In this document: positions 9,801 through 23,224 of the stretch, one piece after another
Numbering within the stretch: the stretch's first letter is position 1
Layout of the letters: every line of letters begins with the position of its first letter
Assembly: GCF_000281045.1 (NCBI RefSeq)
Contig: NW_008246081.1
Location: 384,986-448,985, forward strand
From: Saprolegnia diclina VS20
Taxonomy: Eukaryota > Oomycota > Saprolegniomycetes > Saprolegniales > Saprolegniaceae
DNA length: 64,000 nt
Reading direction: 5' to 3'
Made by a program: the position numbers and the translations under genes
Notes under the pieces: model-generated
Databases searched by the model: none
Told to the model about the DNA's origin: nothing
Seen by the model: the letters and a program-made list of their open reading frames with translations, nothing else

Positions 9801-12800
9801 CGTCGTTGTACTCGCAGAGCTTGTCGCCGACGAGGATGTACTTGGATTTTGCTTTCACAATGATGTTCTTCTCCAAGACCGAGTTCATGGCCGGGTCCAT
9901 GTCCTGCTCGACGCCTTCCAGCACGAGCACCTTGCCTTCCGTGACGCAAAATTCGAGGTGGTCGCGCAGCTTGGGATGGTTGATCGAGAGAAGCCCGGCG
10001 GGGGGCAGTCGGCCCGCCTCACGCATGAGAATCCAGCTTAAACCCTGTCCTTGCGGGTCAATGAGAAGCGGGTACTTGCTGCTCATGGTGACCAGAATGC
10101 CGTTCTGGGTCGAGAGCGGGTCAGCCGGAAGGCCCTCGACGTTCCAGTCTGCGACCGTGCTCAGGTCGACGAGGAAGTTGGTCAGCTGCAGGTCGGCGGT
10201 CACAGGCACTTGGCGGTCCTTGAGGTCTTTGAGAAACTTGACCTTGCACAAGACGTCGCGGTACTCCTTGTTGAACGGACCGCAGTAGTTGACGAACGCA
10301 CAAGCCACGGCGCAGTCGCCCACGAGGCGCGACTTGCGGTCCGCAAATCGGTTGCTTTCGTCAGTCCAGCGCTTCTTCTCGCCCGCGAGCCCCTGGATGA
10401 GCGCGGTCGCTTGCTCCATTTTCTTGCGCGTCGCGAGCGCGTTCTCTTCAACCTTGGCCTTCTCGGCCATTTGCAGCTCAAAGTCGTCTTGGAGTGACTG
10501 GAGAACACTCTGGCACGCAATCAGCTTTTCTTGGGCGTGGCGGAGGTCGGCCTGGGCGGCTTCGAGGCGGCCTTCGGCGACCCGGAGCGTCTCGAGCTTG
10601 GGTTTCACCACCTTGGACGCGTGGTGGTACTTGGTCATCGCAATCACCCACGTACAGAGCCCTTCGGCGGCTTTGGACGCGTTTTTCGCAGCGACAGGGC
10701 TAAAGCCCTCGAGGTCCAGATACGGCTGCAGGAGCTCGATCGTCTCGTCGTTGATGTTGTCCTTTTCAAACTTTGAAAAGTGAAACACATTTTGCAAAAA
10801 GCGCGTGTCACTGAGCATGCCCTGCTTGACGCTCGCGTACGAGTCGAGGATAAAGTCGACGCTCTTCTTGTTGAGCGTCACTTGGGCTTTCTCGACTTTG
10901 GCGAGCGGGTACATTTGCAAGAGCGCGACGCCGTCGAAAATGAGCTTGATGATATCCCCCGGCTTGGCGAGCTTCTTGAGTTCGTTGAGGTCGTTGGGCT
11001 TGATGCTCGAGACGGCCCGCTCGGCCTCGTCCAGGAACGGCTGGGCTTTGGCCAAGTCCTCTTCCGCGTCTTCCTTTTCGCGCTGGATCACCGCCGCATC
11101 GCGCTCGCAGCGCTCCTTGATTTTCCCGACAATGTCGTTTTCCTTCTTGGCCTCCATCGACTTGACTTGAAGGTTCTCGAGCATCGCGTTCGCCGCTTGC
11201 TCGGCCATGATGAGCTTGGCTTCCTCTGTCTTGAGGACGCCCTTCATCTTCTCGACGTCGGCCGCGCCTTGCACGAGCTTTTGCAGCCCGAGGTTGACGC
11301 TGCTCTCGCTGCGGTGGATGTCGCGGATCTTGTTGGCATACAGCTGCTTGTAGAACTCGAGGAACGCCAAGTACGACTTTGGGGTTTGGTACACGTGGCG
11401 CCGGCGCTTCTCGAAATACTCGGCGCAGACTTCAATCACCGCGTCATGGAGCCAGCCCATGTGGGTAATGAGCTGGTCCTTGACGGCCGGCGCACACTCG
11501 ATGCTAAAGTCGTCGAGAAAGCCTTTGCTGACGGCCACGAGCGCCTCGGCGGGCCACGCGAGGAACCAGTCGAGCGTGCAGCCGGACACGAGCGCGGGAA
11601 ACTTGCGGCAGCGGTCTGCAAACCGCCGGTCGACAGGCGACATGGAGAGCACGATGTGTAAATTGAGTTTGACGCGCTCGTAGAAGAACTTGACGAGGTG
11701 CTCGTACGTGTCGGGCGTCGACGGATGCGCTTTGAGCATCGCCGGCCGGAGGTCCGAGACCAGGAAGTTCATTTCGTCTTTTGGAAACAAATTGGGGATC
11801 TCGCCTGTCGCCAAGACGCCGTTGAGAATCTCAAGGAACGCGTCGTCCTTGAGCTCATTGTCCGTGCAGAGGAAGACGACCCCCTTGTTTTGCTGCCCTG
11901 TCCACTTGAAGAGCTGGCGCCAATCTTCGAGAAACGACACCGTGTTGTACGCCTTTGTGAGCGTGATCTGGAAGAGCTGGAGGCGCGCGAGGACCGACGC
12001 GAGCTTCGTGAGCGACTGCTTGCCCGAGCCACCAACCCCCACGAGCATCATGTGGCTTTTCGGGAGCCCGAGCGCGCGTACGACGCGGAGGACGTGGAAG
12101 AGGGCGTCGTCAAACAAGATGAGCGCCATTTTCTTGCTCGGGTTGTCGCGGTTGAAGGCCTCGAGAAGCGCTTCCATGCGCGTGCGCACCGTGAGAATCG
12201 ATAGCACGTTTTCGTATAGTTTCGGGGCCTCCTCCAGCAAAAGCCCGTCCTCGTCGCGCTTGTCGTCGCGCATAAAGTCGACAAATAACGCGGGCGCGTT
12301 TGGCAGCTCAGTCTGCGTCGCGTCCTTATTGAGCTTTTCTTTGCCTGTCGCGACCACCGGCTTGAGCAAGAGATTGTCGGACGTTGCATTGAGCTCGTCG
12401 CGAAACTTGGCCTTGTCCTCGAGCGTCGTGAGGCGGTCGCAGAAGAGCCGGTCGCACTCGTGGCGCCACAGCTTGACGAGATACCGGTCGGTCGAGACCA
12501 TCTCAAAGCCGCGCAAGAGACCTTGAAAGATGCGCGCGAGATCCCGCATCGTAAAGATGTAGTGAAACTTTTGCGGTGTCGGCAGCAGCGTCTTGCGCAT
12601 GAAGCTCCAGACGTGGATCGTCGTGTTTGTGAGCTTGCTAGCGACGTCGACGATGGGTTTGTCCTTCTTCGCGTCCAAGAAGGACACACGCCACTTGACG
12701 ATTTGGCCAAAGATCGCGTCAATGACGTCGAGCGACGGCACGAGGAGGTTGAAGGCGAAGAAGTGGCGCTTGAGTCGGTTCGGAATGTCATTCTTGCCGT

Positions 12801-15800
12801 CTTTGGCGTGCGGCATGGCCGCCACGTAGTACAAATCTTCAATGACCTTGAGGTCGCCGCGCTTGTCCTTATCGAGGAAGCAGAGCCCGGACGTCTCCAT
12901 GAGTTGGCGCACGACCTCGAGCGTTGGCTGGTCGCCCCACGCATTGCACGCAGGCATCGATATGTCGTCAAGAAACAGCGTCATCTTGCGGCCGTGGCTC
13001 GGCCCAAAGTTCTTGCCACCGCGCTTGTCCAAGTCCGCCTCCAGCGTTTGTTGGAACCCGCCGGGCGAGCTCACGCTCGAAAAAATGATCTTTTTCACGA
13101 TCGACGTGTCGGCGTCGAGCTTGTCAAAGTACATTTGCGCGGCCGACGTCTTGCCCGTGCCGCTGCCGCCGACTAGCAGCACGGGGCGACTGGTGTTGAC
13201 TTGTTGTAGCAAGTACAAGCAGCGCGTCGTCTCGACCGTCGGGATGACGAGGCTGGAAATGTCGAGATCCACCAGTGACGAAGGCGCGTCCCACGGCTCG
13301 AGGCTCCAGCGCTCCCACTCAAGCGACGTTGGGTTGACGACAAAGTCGAATACCGACGTCTTGGCTTGTTTTGGGAAGAAATGCTTTGTGAGCTCGGCGA
13401 GGTAGTCGCTGAGTCGGAGACGATCGTCTTGCTCGTACAAACCGCCCACCGCCCACGCGAGCGAGAAGAGAAAGAGCCGCTCGAGTTCAATTTCAACCTC
13501 GGCCGACTCGCTGAGCTCGGCCGACGCGATCACGCTCGCTAGCAGATGAAGGCACGACTCGACCATGGCGCCACGCGACACGTGCAGCACGGGCTTGCAG
13601 CTTTTGCTTAAAAACTTGAAGAGGTGGCCTGGCGACGGCCCGCACGACTCGCCCATATACTTGAGAAAGAGACTGCGCAGTATGGGCCGTTGGTCGTCCG
13701 GCCGTGTCGACAGCCAGCCTTCGACGAGCGGCGACCACCCAAGGTCGGTCTCGCTCACGTAGATGATGCCGGCGCGGCTCACCGTAGCGGGCGACGCATT
13801 GCGGAGGTCTTCGACCTCAAACATGAGCTTGCAATTGTCGGTCATCGGGATGCGGTCGCCGTTCGCGAGCGTCAAGAGCTTGTTGTCGTCGAGCACCGTG
13901 TTCAAATTCTCAATCCAAATCGCGTCCACTGGTCCGTCGCAGACGATCCAGGACACGTCCCGGCGCGACCGGTCGTTGTACTTCGACCACATGGAGGCAA
14001 AGACGCCGTCGAGCCACTCGCCACTGAGCTTGTCCGTCTCGCCAAACATCTCTTCGGCGCGAATGGCCTTGGGGTTCATGCGCACTTGGCGGTGGAGTGT
14101 TTTGGTGTGAATGGCGAGCGCCGACTGGAGCACTTTGAACATTTCGCTTTTTCCAGTGCCCGCGGGCCCGACCACCATGATACCGTGCCGCACAAGCGTC
14201 GTGTCGTAGAGCTGCGCAACCTTGAGCGTCCATGGCGGGTGCGGCACCTTGTTGGCTTTTTCAAGCGCTTGGACGACGAGCTGCGCGACGGGGCCTTGCG
14301 CACTGCCGTTTGCCGGCGTCTCGACCGCCGGAAAGATGTCTTTGAGCAGCGAAAGGAAGAGCGGCGTGTCCTGCGCCACGAGCTTGGACACGTTCATGTC
14401 CCGCAGCGTCCGCAGCAGCAGCATTTCTTCGTTCGCGTCCAAGTTGGCGCGCTTGGTCTGCCCGGCCGTGCGCAACACCGAGAGAATGTTGCGCAAGCCA
14501 AAGTCGTAGTGCTTTTGCTTGGAGAGCTGCTCTTCGCAGAGGCCGTAGAGAGTTTTGAACTTGCGTGCGAGGTCGCCAAAGTTGTCGTAACCCACAGAGC
14601 AGAGCTTGACCTTGATGATGATTTCGCGGTCCGGCACCATCATGGCGACGCCGCGGAAGAGCGCTTTGAGGTTCTCGGGCAGTTCTTGCCGGCCTTGGTA
14701 GCCCGGGTTCATCGTGATAAAGTACCCGACGTCGACGTTGAGCGGAATGCCTTGGGTGTCGCCGGGGAAGATAAAGCTCGTGGCCTGAGTCCGCTTGGCG
14801 TTCGTGATCGCGAGCACCTGCTGCGCCACGACCGAGAGCACGGGCAGCTCGATCCGGTTGAACTCATCAAAGCAGCCCCAAAAGCCGGCTTGGCACAGCC
14901 CCTTGAAGATCTTGGCCATGTCCAAGAACCGCTGCTGGTCCGTGCAGTTGGTGACGACGACGTAGATGCCCAAGGTGCGGCCGAGGTCTTTGACGGTCTC
15001 GGTCTTGCCCGTGCCCGCGGGGCCGGTGGGTGACCCCCCGAGGTACATTCCGAGCGCCTGCGAGAGTGTGATGTAGCACCGATCTGTAAGCGGCGTAATC
15101 ACGAGGCGTTCCTTGCAGCCAAGGTACTCGTACGCGTACTTGAAGTCGACGTCGCAGATCGAGATGAGGCACGCGTCCGGGCCAAAGCGGTCGGCGGCCG
15201 GCGCCACGCGCCAGTAGAACCGCGCTTGCTTGAGCCACTCAAAGTCCGTGGCGTCCTGGATCTTCCGGTCCTTGAAGAGCCGACCGAGCTCGGTAAAACA
15301 GTCGCGTTGGTGGACCTGGATCGTAATGAGCGTCTCAATTTTGATCCGGTTGAGTTTCGTGCCGAGGTCCGTGAGGCACCACGAGCTCAATTCAGAGAGA
15401 AGCATTGCTTGCTTCTTGCTCGTCTCGCCCATGATGCCTTTGATCGTCTTGCACCGCGTCAGCGCGTCTTGGCTCTGCGCGGTCCAGAGCATTTGGATGC
15501 CGAGGAGGGCGAACTGGCCGCAGCTCTTGTTGACAAACTCCCGCAGCGGCAAGTTCATGCAGTCAGCCGCTGCGTCGCGGCAGAGTGCTTTCATGGTCGT
15601 AAACATCTCTCTCTCGAGCGCGCCGAGCCAGTCTTCAATGTTGCCGTCGGTCAAAACGGGTTTGAGAAGCGGAATCGTCTCTTCGTCGTTGCCAATGATG
15701 GACTTGAGCGCGACAATCTTGCGACTTTCGGTCTTGTCGTGCTGGACGCGGTTGACAGCGTCAAAGATCTTTTCGTAATACTGCTGAACCAGCGCCGGGT

Positions 15801-18800
15801 CGGACCCACGCGAGAGCACTTGGAGCAAGAACGGGTTCGAGACAAAGTAGAAGCGCGGAAACTTCATGCGCTTCTGCTCCAGGTACCCTTCGAGCGACTT
15901 TTGGCACTTTTCCAGCTCGCCGTACAAGATCGGAAGCGTGCTCTTGAGCGCTTCGTTGGCGCAGGACGCGACGACGTTGCTCGTTTCGTAGGCTTTGGTC
16001 ATGATCTTGATCCAGTCCTTGTCGATTTTTGCAAACTTCTTGGCTTCGATTGGCATCTGCTTGGCAATGTCGCCGCCTGTAAAGACCGACTCGAGCGACA
16101 TCCAGAGCGTCTGCACCTTCACCCAGAGCTCGAGTACGTCGGCGGTCTCGCTCAGCTGCGTGAGTTTTGACTGCACGAGGTCCTTGAACGGCACGACGTG
16201 GCGCAAGCTGAGCATCCCCTGGAGCTGCAATTGGGCTTCTTCGAGGTCTTCAATGACGCCGACAAAGCCTTTGAGCACGGGAATGCCGCGGGTCTTCCAC
16301 TCGCCAAACTCAAACGACGCGGCCGCCCACGCTTCTTTGAGGTCCTTGAGTTTCATTTCGATCTGCAGCTGCTTTTGCGCCGAGTCGCAAATGTACTCGA
16401 TCTCGTCTTTTGTCGAGAGAAGCTTGGCGTCGAGGAGGTCCTTTAAGCGGAATGCATCGCTGTCGTACTGCAGCGGCGTGCTCGTCATCTTGACAATCTC
16501 GACCCAATGGCGCGGCTTGATGCAGTCCTTGCTGAGCTCCCGAATGAGCGGCAAGACGTCTACAAAGTCGCTGATCTCCTTGCGCAGCAGCCGGTACGCC
16601 TCCCACTCGCAGAGCTTGCGCGGCATGCGCTTGCAGCGCTCGTCAAAGATCGCAATGCTACTGCTCATGTCGTCCAGCGTCGACGGCACAGCGCTCCAGA
16701 GCACATTGCGGTAGCCTTCCATGGTCTGGACCACGTCCATGTACAGTCCGTAGAGCTGGTCGAGGAGCGCGAGCTCCTTCCGCGTCTTAGTCAACTCGGG
16801 GTACTCGGTCGGCCGCATGCCAAAGAGCTCTTCGCCTGCCGCGTACACCTCGAGCTTCCGGTCGCGCAACGCGAGGAGCTCCTTGAAGCGCCCGAGGCGC
16901 TCGACCGCCTCGGACGGCTTGAGACCGCTCACCATCGGGCCGTTCGTGCTGTACTCGGCCCGGAACGAGATCGCGTCGGCTTGAAATTCTTTGACGTCCT
17001 TTGTGAGCTGCTTCTTGAATTTGCCTTGTACTTCGCTGAGGTTGTCGGTCACTTCCTCGGCGTAGTCGACGAGCTTGCGCCACGTGGAGCGCACGACGCT
17101 CTTCTGGTCCATCTCTTCCTTGTCCATGTAGCCGCCGGGCAAAAAGTGCTCGAGCATGTCGTACATGTCCAAGATCGGGTTGATCTCCATCTCGATCGAC
17201 GACTCGCGCTCGCGCACCTCTTTCAACACGAGCATGACGTACCGAAGCGAGTCCAGCGACTCGACATCGCGGTTGAGCTTGGTCGTTGTCAGCCGAATGT
17301 AGTCGGAGAGATTCGTGAGCGCGGACCGCGCTTGCTGGTGCACGCGGTCCGAGTACTGCACCTTCCACTGCCGGCACTCGTTTCGGAGTTGGAGCTTGAG
17401 GTTTTTCGTGTTGAGCGAGAGCGCTGCAATGTTGTGGACCGGCGCGATCGCGTTGATCTCGGCCTCGACAACCATAAAATTCTTGAGCTCATTCTCAAAG
17501 TCCTATACCATGTGAGAGGTTGCGTTTGAGATTCAAATGGGCGACGTCGTACCTGAATCGACGGGTTGCGCTTGATAAATTGGTTGTACCGAAACTCCAT
17601 GTCCTCTTTCCAGAGCCAGTCGTACTTTTTGAAGGCGCTGAGGTACTCGTGGACCTGGTTTTTTGTGCCATGGAGCGCCCCCGTCAGCAACAGCGCAACT
17701 TTGATGATCTCCGTGTCGCAGCCGAGCCGGTCAAAGAACGTGACGCGCGAGCTCTCAGGGAACACGTCTTGTTGGCCCCACGTGTAGAGCGATTTCGAGC
17801 ACTTGAGGACAACGACCGCAGACCGGTTGATGGCGCGCTGAATGTCCTCGAGGCTCGGACTCAACCGGACGCTCGGGACGCTCAATTGCACGTCAACTTC
17901 AAAGAACGGGCGCTCGAGAAAGAGGAACCCCGTGCCGGCCTTGGAGCACACGCGCTTTTTGATCGCGTTGAGCGAGTTTTTGGTGCAATTCAAGAGCGCA
18001 CGGTACAATAGTGTCTTGTAGTGGCTCCGGAAAGCGTGCTGGGCGTCCACGTCAACGACGACGGGTGTCGGCAGCGCACTCGTCGAGACGAGCTTCGTTT
18101 TCGGGTCCGGCGCATCGACGGTAAAGTCGGTAATGAGCCGAAGCACGTCGTCGACGGCGTTCTCAATCTCCGTGTTTTTGGCCGCGAGCATACTCGTGAC
18201 CGCCGCGACGTTCTTCTCCTGCATACGCACAAAGTCGTCGAGCGCAAACGATTGGTCTGTCGGAAGGCACACGAGCACGGCTTTCGAGACCACCTAGACA
18301 CGTCGTTTTGGAGACCTTGATACCTTGATACAAAACGTACTTTGAGATTTTTCTCGACGCGGTTCTCGATCATGTCGTTGACACTGTGGATGAGCTCTTC
18401 GAGCCGCTGGAGACCGAGGTGGACTTGGAGCTTGTACGCGTCAATGTTCATGCTCGTCCACGTAAGCGTGACCATGCCCGGCCGGAGCTTGGCCTGGATG
18501 TCGTCCAAATGGGGCTTGAGCAGCGTCGCGGTCATCGGGATGATGCGGGCAATCACACGGTCGTACTCACGCAGCGTGTACGTGAGCTCGTTGAAGTAGT
18601 TTTTGAACTTGTCTTCTTGGAGCATGACCATCTTGGCGTTCTCAGGAATGTCAATGCCCATCCGGTCGAGGCACTTGGCTTCGCGAATGAGCTGCAGGAT
18701 TTCCTTGTCAAAGTTGACGTAGAGCTTGTTGGTCTCGGGGTGGCGGATGATGAGAGTGGCGTGGAGGCCGCCTTTGGCCGTGTCGATCGACCGGCACCAC

Positions 18801-20875
18801 GCCTCGTACCAGAGGTACTCGAACGCGACGAGCGTCCGCGCGACCTTGTTGTACGTCTTGATGACTTTTTTCGAGTCTTTGGTCGCGAGCACGCTCGGGT
18901 TGCTCTCAAACTTGCGCATCGGCTCTTCGATACGTCGGAGGAGGTGCCGCGACCAGAGAATGTTGCCCGCGACCGGCGGCAAGTTGCGTGCGATTGGCGG
19001 GTCGTGCCGGTGCTTTTCGTAAATCTCTTGCACCGTCGTGAGGTCGAGACCGTAATTGTGGAAAATGACGGTAAATTTCGAGTCGAGGTCGTTGCGCAAG
19101 TTCTCACGCTGCAGAATCGTCTGGAACTGCTTGAGCAGATTGAGCGACTGCTCGATGCTCGTGATCGACTCGAAGCTCTGGTTGATAAAGTGCTGGAACG
19201 AGAGCTCGAGGTCCGAGATGCGCACGTTAAAGTCCACGTAGTCGCGGTCAAACTTGTTGTTGTGGTAGTCCAGCAAATCGTGCTTCTGGCCTTTGAACTC
19301 GGTGATGATGGTCTCGAACGTCGCGATGAGCGACCCCATGCCCTCGAGCGAGTGTTCGGCGAGCGACTGGAACTGGTGGATCGTCGAAAACATGTCGATG
19401 AGCCGGATAATGCGCCGGCAAAAGAGGTCAAACTTGCCAAAGATCTGGGTCTCGCTAAAGTCAAACTGCTTGCCTTTCGGCATCGTGAGCAACTTGTCCT
19501 TTGTGAGCCGGTACTGCTCTTGGTACGCTTCGTTGAGGCGGAGGCACGTCTCGAGGTTCTCCAAGAGGACTTCGGGCTTTTTGTGCCAAATGTACTCGGG
19601 CGGGTCCGTCCCGACAATCGTGCTCTTGCACAGCACGATCATTTGGTTGGTGATCTTCATAAAGAGCTTGGTCATGCGCTCCGTCGTGTTGTAGTAGCGC
19701 GCGATCGTGTGGATCATCTTGACTGCGTTCATGAGCGCGGGGAGCGCGTCGATGACGCTGCTGGGTGACCCAATGTAGAGCGGCTCGATGAATTTTTCGA
19801 GCGTCGCGAGGTACTTGACGTTGTCCTTGGCCTCGTTCGTCGCCTCGGTGATGTTGATGTCGATCTGCTTCCACTGGCGCAGGAGCGAAAACACACTTTG
19901 CTTGTCCAAACTGCTCTCGTGCTGCTTGGTCACGATCGTCAAGACACCAATGACCATCTTGCACTCCTTCGTCTTGAGCTGCTCGGTGATGCCTGTGAGC
20001 CGCTGGAGCCGGCCTTTCCAGTACTCGAGCTCCGTGTCCGGCCCGGACTCGCTCGACTCCCACCGCGTCTGGTCGCTGTCGTCCAAATACGCTTCTGTCT
20101 GCCGGCACCAGTCTTGAACGAGGTCCACAAAGTGCACGACCGCACACTCGTCGTTGGCAAAGCGCGAGAGGTTGCGCGAGTCGTTGGGGTCGTAGCGCTT
20201 GTCGGGCTTTCGGAGCTCAAGGCCCGCGCTCATTGTCTTCAAACTACCTTGGACGTCGGTAATAAAAGCCTTCATGCCGTGGAGGAACTCGTTCTTGCAC
20301 TCGACGTCGGCTTCGCCCCACTCGCTCTCGTCGCGGGCGTGGAGCAGTGGCAGATACAGCTGCGAAAAGAGGGCTTCCATTGTCACGAGCACCGACTTGT
20401 CGAGGACGCCAAACTCGAGCATGCCGTCCGTCGCGATTGCAGGGTTGATGGTCGTGAGCTGCGCCATTTCATCCGAGAGCGCTGACGCCGCCGAGACGCT
20501 CGTGCGGGGCAGACGCACGATCGAGAGTTTGGGCGGCTTGTGCTTCTTCAAAAAATAGACCGCGCGCGAGAGAAGCGGCTCGGTCTCGCCGTCCGTGACG
20601 AAGAGCTCCGGGGCTTTCAGTGCATCTCGCTCGTCCTTGGGGCTGGACGCGTCCGACGCGTTGTCCGAGACGCGCGAGTCGCCATCGACGGCGTCGTACT
20701 GCCGGACTTGGTAGTAGAAGAAGAGTTTGGACGGCCCCGCCGGCGAGAAAAAGACCGAGAGCATCTCCATGATGTCGTTCGTCTTCATGAGCTCCTCGAC
20801 TTCGCCCTCATCGCGGAAGCCGAGGCAGAGGTGGAGCTTCTGGATGATCCAGCGGTGCCGGGCTTGGAACGCCAT
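6829..20875 (-). CDS. Axonemal outer-arm dynein heavy chain, DNAH5/DNAH8 (gamma) type
   Basis: Motor subunit of the outer dynein arm, which drives flagellar beating by ATP-dependent movement along doublet microtubules. Three exons on the minus strand: 18341-20875, 17553-18293 and 6829-17502, giving 4649 residues, a full-length heavy chain. Exon 3 alone is 10.7 kb. Order: N-terminal tail and linker (about 1-1880); AAA1 P-loop GPAGTGKTET near residue 1917 with WGCFDEFNRI downstream; AAA2 GPAGTGKSE near 2208; AAA3 GGSGTGKTSA near 2540; AAA4 GVGGSGKQSL near 2920; a coiled-coil stalk with microtubule-binding tip at about 3165-3450; then AAA5, AAA6 and the C-terminal domain. Stretches such as ENLKALFRGVAMMVPDRE and HYDFGLRNILSVLRT fit the DNAH5/DNAH8/Chlamydomonas gamma branch better than alpha, beta or inner-arm chains. 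All four P-loops look intact. It implies a flagellated life stage. Confidence 0.95.
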
Positions 20876-21057
20876 CGAGCGAATTCACCCTTGACGCGAT
20901 TCGTCGAAACAAAAGTGCAATCTCGACGTCGATTGGCTCAAATAATTTTTCGGTCTCGGATTGGTCGAGCGAACCGACACGATCTTCCGCCACCCCGTTT
21001 GGTTTTACTTGTTTAACGCATACGCCATCACGTTTTAGTCGACTCGATTCAACGCTA

Positions 21058-21788
21058 CTATGCGAGCTTGGGCACGTCTGCGTTCATGGCATCCCAGTAT
21101 GTCTGGAGCGAGATCGAATTGTCGCCATGGTGGTCCATCGACTTGAGTCGCTTCTCCACGTCCATATTTGCACTTTGCCGAAGACGGCGCGTGCAGAGCT
21201 CGTCGACTAATCCATTAACGTCAGCGTCAGCAACCGGCGGGAAATACATCGCACGCGAGACGCGGTGGGTCGTTGCGCTTGAATCGCAAGCGAGAAACTC
21301 GACCAGCGGAATCATTTGGCACGGTTCAGGCCCGTGCTTGTCCCGACTGTAGCGATCGAGCATGGCAGTAAACTCGGCAAACGAGATGCGTCCGTCCATG
21401 TCTTCGTCGACCTCCCAGATCACGCGCTCGAGTTCTGCCTAGGGTCCATTGTAGGAGTAGGTAAAAGATTGAACCATATTCGTCATATCACTTTGGTCAA
21501 GGCCAGCTGCAGCTCTTTGCACACGATTGCAAGCCCTGTTGTCGAAATCGACGCAGAGGGGGTCACAGCCATCGCGACAAGCTCGCCTCGAAGGCGGTCG
21601 ACCTCCTCTTGGCGCTTTGTCTCGTCATCGGTGTCGAGGCTCGTCGCCTGCGAGGGGGCGTCAGATTCGAGCCGTTGGAGCTTCTGACGGAGCGGCGCTG
21701 TCGCGAGGATATTAAAAACACGGACCGTCTCGTCACTCAGAGGGCCGCCAAGACGGCGTGGCGTGCCATGAGGCGCCACTTGGGGCAT
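21058..21788 (-). CDS. EF-hand protein
   Basis: Two exons: 21492-21788 and 21058-21438, 225 residues. The 53-base intron interrupts the entering helix of an EF-hand. Splicing gives LALTKAELERVIWEV followed by the loop DEDMDGRISFAE, with calcium-ligand residues at positions 1, 3, 5 and 12. A second, weaker hand may lie in the C-terminal SMDHHGDNSISLQTYW. The N-terminal 100 residues have no recognised domain and are probably partly coiled. ATG 21788 was chosen because the more upstream start is not ATG and leaves an unlikely leader. It lies next to the dynein heavy chain on the same strand; an axonemal role is possible but not shown. Confidence 0.75.
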
Positions 21789-22030
21789 CTCACCTGCACT
21801 GAGAGCCGAATTCAAGTGCAATCTGAGCTGATAAATTTATTCAACGAAACGCCACCGCCTCTAAATGACTGGCTCCAACACCGAAGCAAGGACACGAGAA
21901 GGTTGCAGCTGCTCTTCGTGTAGTTCCACAGCTCCTAGCAGCGCTGCTGCGAATATCGATGAGCTGGAAACGCAATGTGTCAAAGACAGACGCCATCTGG
22001 AGGGCACGTCAAGATGTGATTGGCTGGCAT

Positions 22031-22048
22031 TTCGAGAAGATTCTGGAA
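22031..22048 (+). promoter_or_regulatory. Heat-shock element, four perfect units
   Basis: Reads TTC-n2-GAA-n2-TTC-n2-GAA, four alternating nGAAn-type units with exact 2-base spacing. It ends 68 bases before the ATG of the class B DnaJ gene. A CCAAT-type box (gattggc, 22018-22024) lies just upstream. HSF trimers bind three or more such units, so heat induction of this chaperone is a strong inference. Confidence 0.8.
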
Positions 22049-22116
22049 ATTCGATCCAAAATGCACGTTTGCGATGCTGCAAAGTGGCATTTCCGAATTC
22101 GATTTCACTCAAGACA

Positions 22117-23154
22117 ATGGCGATCGACTACTACCAGGTGCTTGGCGTCGCCAAAACCGCGACCGACGACGAGCTCAAGAAGGCCTACCGCAAGATGGCG
22201 CTCAAGTGGCACCCGGACAAGAACCCGGACAACGCCGAGATGGCACAGAAGAAGTTCCAAGAGGTCAACGAAGCCTACGAAGTCCTCAGCGACAAGCAAA
22301 AGCGCACGATTTACGACCAATACGGCGAGGAAGGTCTCAAGGGTGGCATGCCTTCGCCCGGTGGCAGCCCCAGCGGCGGCGGCGGCTTCTTCCCGGGTGG
22401 CAACGCCTCGTTTGGCGCGTCCAGCGGCGGCTTTCCCAGCGGCTTTTCGTTCCACTCGACGGACCCGACCAAGATTTTCGAGCAATTTTTCGGCACGTCC
22501 AACCCGCACGAGGCCGAGCACATGGACCCGATGTTTATGTTTTCCAACATGGGCATGGGCCGCCAGGGCTCGTTTGGCACTGGCTTTGGCAGTCCGCAGC
22601 GCAAGTCCAAGCGTCCCGAGCCGCTCAAGCGCGACCTCGAGTGCACGCTCGAGCAGCTCTACACGGGGTGTAGCAAGAAGCTCAAGATCACGCGCAAGAT
22701 TTACGACGACCGCACCAACGCCATGCGCGAAGAAGAGAAAATTCTCGAGATCCAAGTCCACCCGGGCTGGAAGGCTGGCACGAAGCTCACGTACGAAGGC
22801 GAAGGCGACGTCTTGCCGGGTCGATTAGCCCAAGACATTGTGTTTGTCATCCAAGAAAAGACGCACCCTAAGTTCAAGCGCGACGGCGACACGCTCGTTT
22901 ACACGGCCAAGATTTCGCTCAAGGACGCGCTCGTCGGCAATGGCACGCTCTCGATCAAGACGCTCGACGGACGCCACGTCGACATGCGCCTCGACGGCGT
23001 CGTGACGCCAACGACGCGCAAGGTGTTTGTGGGCGAAGGCATGCCGCTCTCCAAGAATCCGCAGCGCCGCGGCGACCTCCACGTGCAATTTGACATTCAG
23101 TTTCCGACTACGCTCAGTGCGTCGCAAGCCGATCTCATTCGCCAGGCGCTTTAA
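22117..23154 (+). CDS. Class B DnaJ (Hsp40) co-chaperone, DNAJB1/Sis1-like
   Basis: Single-exon gene, 345 residues. Hsp70 partner that delivers unfolded clients and stimulates ATP hydrolysis, probably cytosolic. J domain at residues 1-70 ([13 protein letters not shown]...) with intact HPD ([10 protein letters not shown]). A Gly/Ser/Phe-rich linker covers about 75-130. The C-terminal substrate-binding domains run from about 165 to 345 ([36 protein letters not shown]). There is no CxxCxGxG zinc region, so it is class B. The open frame extends upstream, but ATG 22117 gives the canonical J-domain start and leaves a promoter with a perfect heat-shock element 70-85 bases upstream. A Met-rich insert ([11 protein letters not shown]) sits between the linker and the first C-terminal domain. 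Confidence 0.95.
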   Translation: MAIDYYQVLGVAKTATDDELKKAYRKMALKWHPDKNPDNAEMAQKKFQEVNEAYEVLSDKQKRTIYDQYGEEGLKGGMPSPGGSPSGGGGFFPGGNASFGASSGGFPSGFSFHSTDPTKIFEQFFGTSNPHEAEHMDPMFMFSNMGMGRQGSFGTGFGSPQRKSKRPEPLKRDLECTLEQLYTGCSKKLKITRKIYDDRTNAMREEEKILEIQVHPGWKAGTKLTYEGEGDVLPGRLAQDIVFVIQEKTHPKFKRDGDTLVYTAKISLKDALVGNGTLSIKTLDGRHVDMRLDGVVTPTTRKVFVGEGMPLSKNPQRRGDLHVQFDIQFPTTLSASQADLIRQAL

Positions 23155-23224
23155 TCGTTTAGTAGCTTGAAAGAGTAGCATAGTCGACTAATATATATGT
23201 ATGGACGTTTAAGGACGCAGGTGC

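Noticed and set aside
13624-15033. 469-codon open frame on the plus strand
   Set aside because: Antisense to the dynein heavy chain. Its His/Val/Asp/Arg-rich composition comes from reading GC-rich coding DNA backwards; no domain and no splice logic. Similar antisense frames at 18386-19768 and 16507-17529 were rejected for the same reason.
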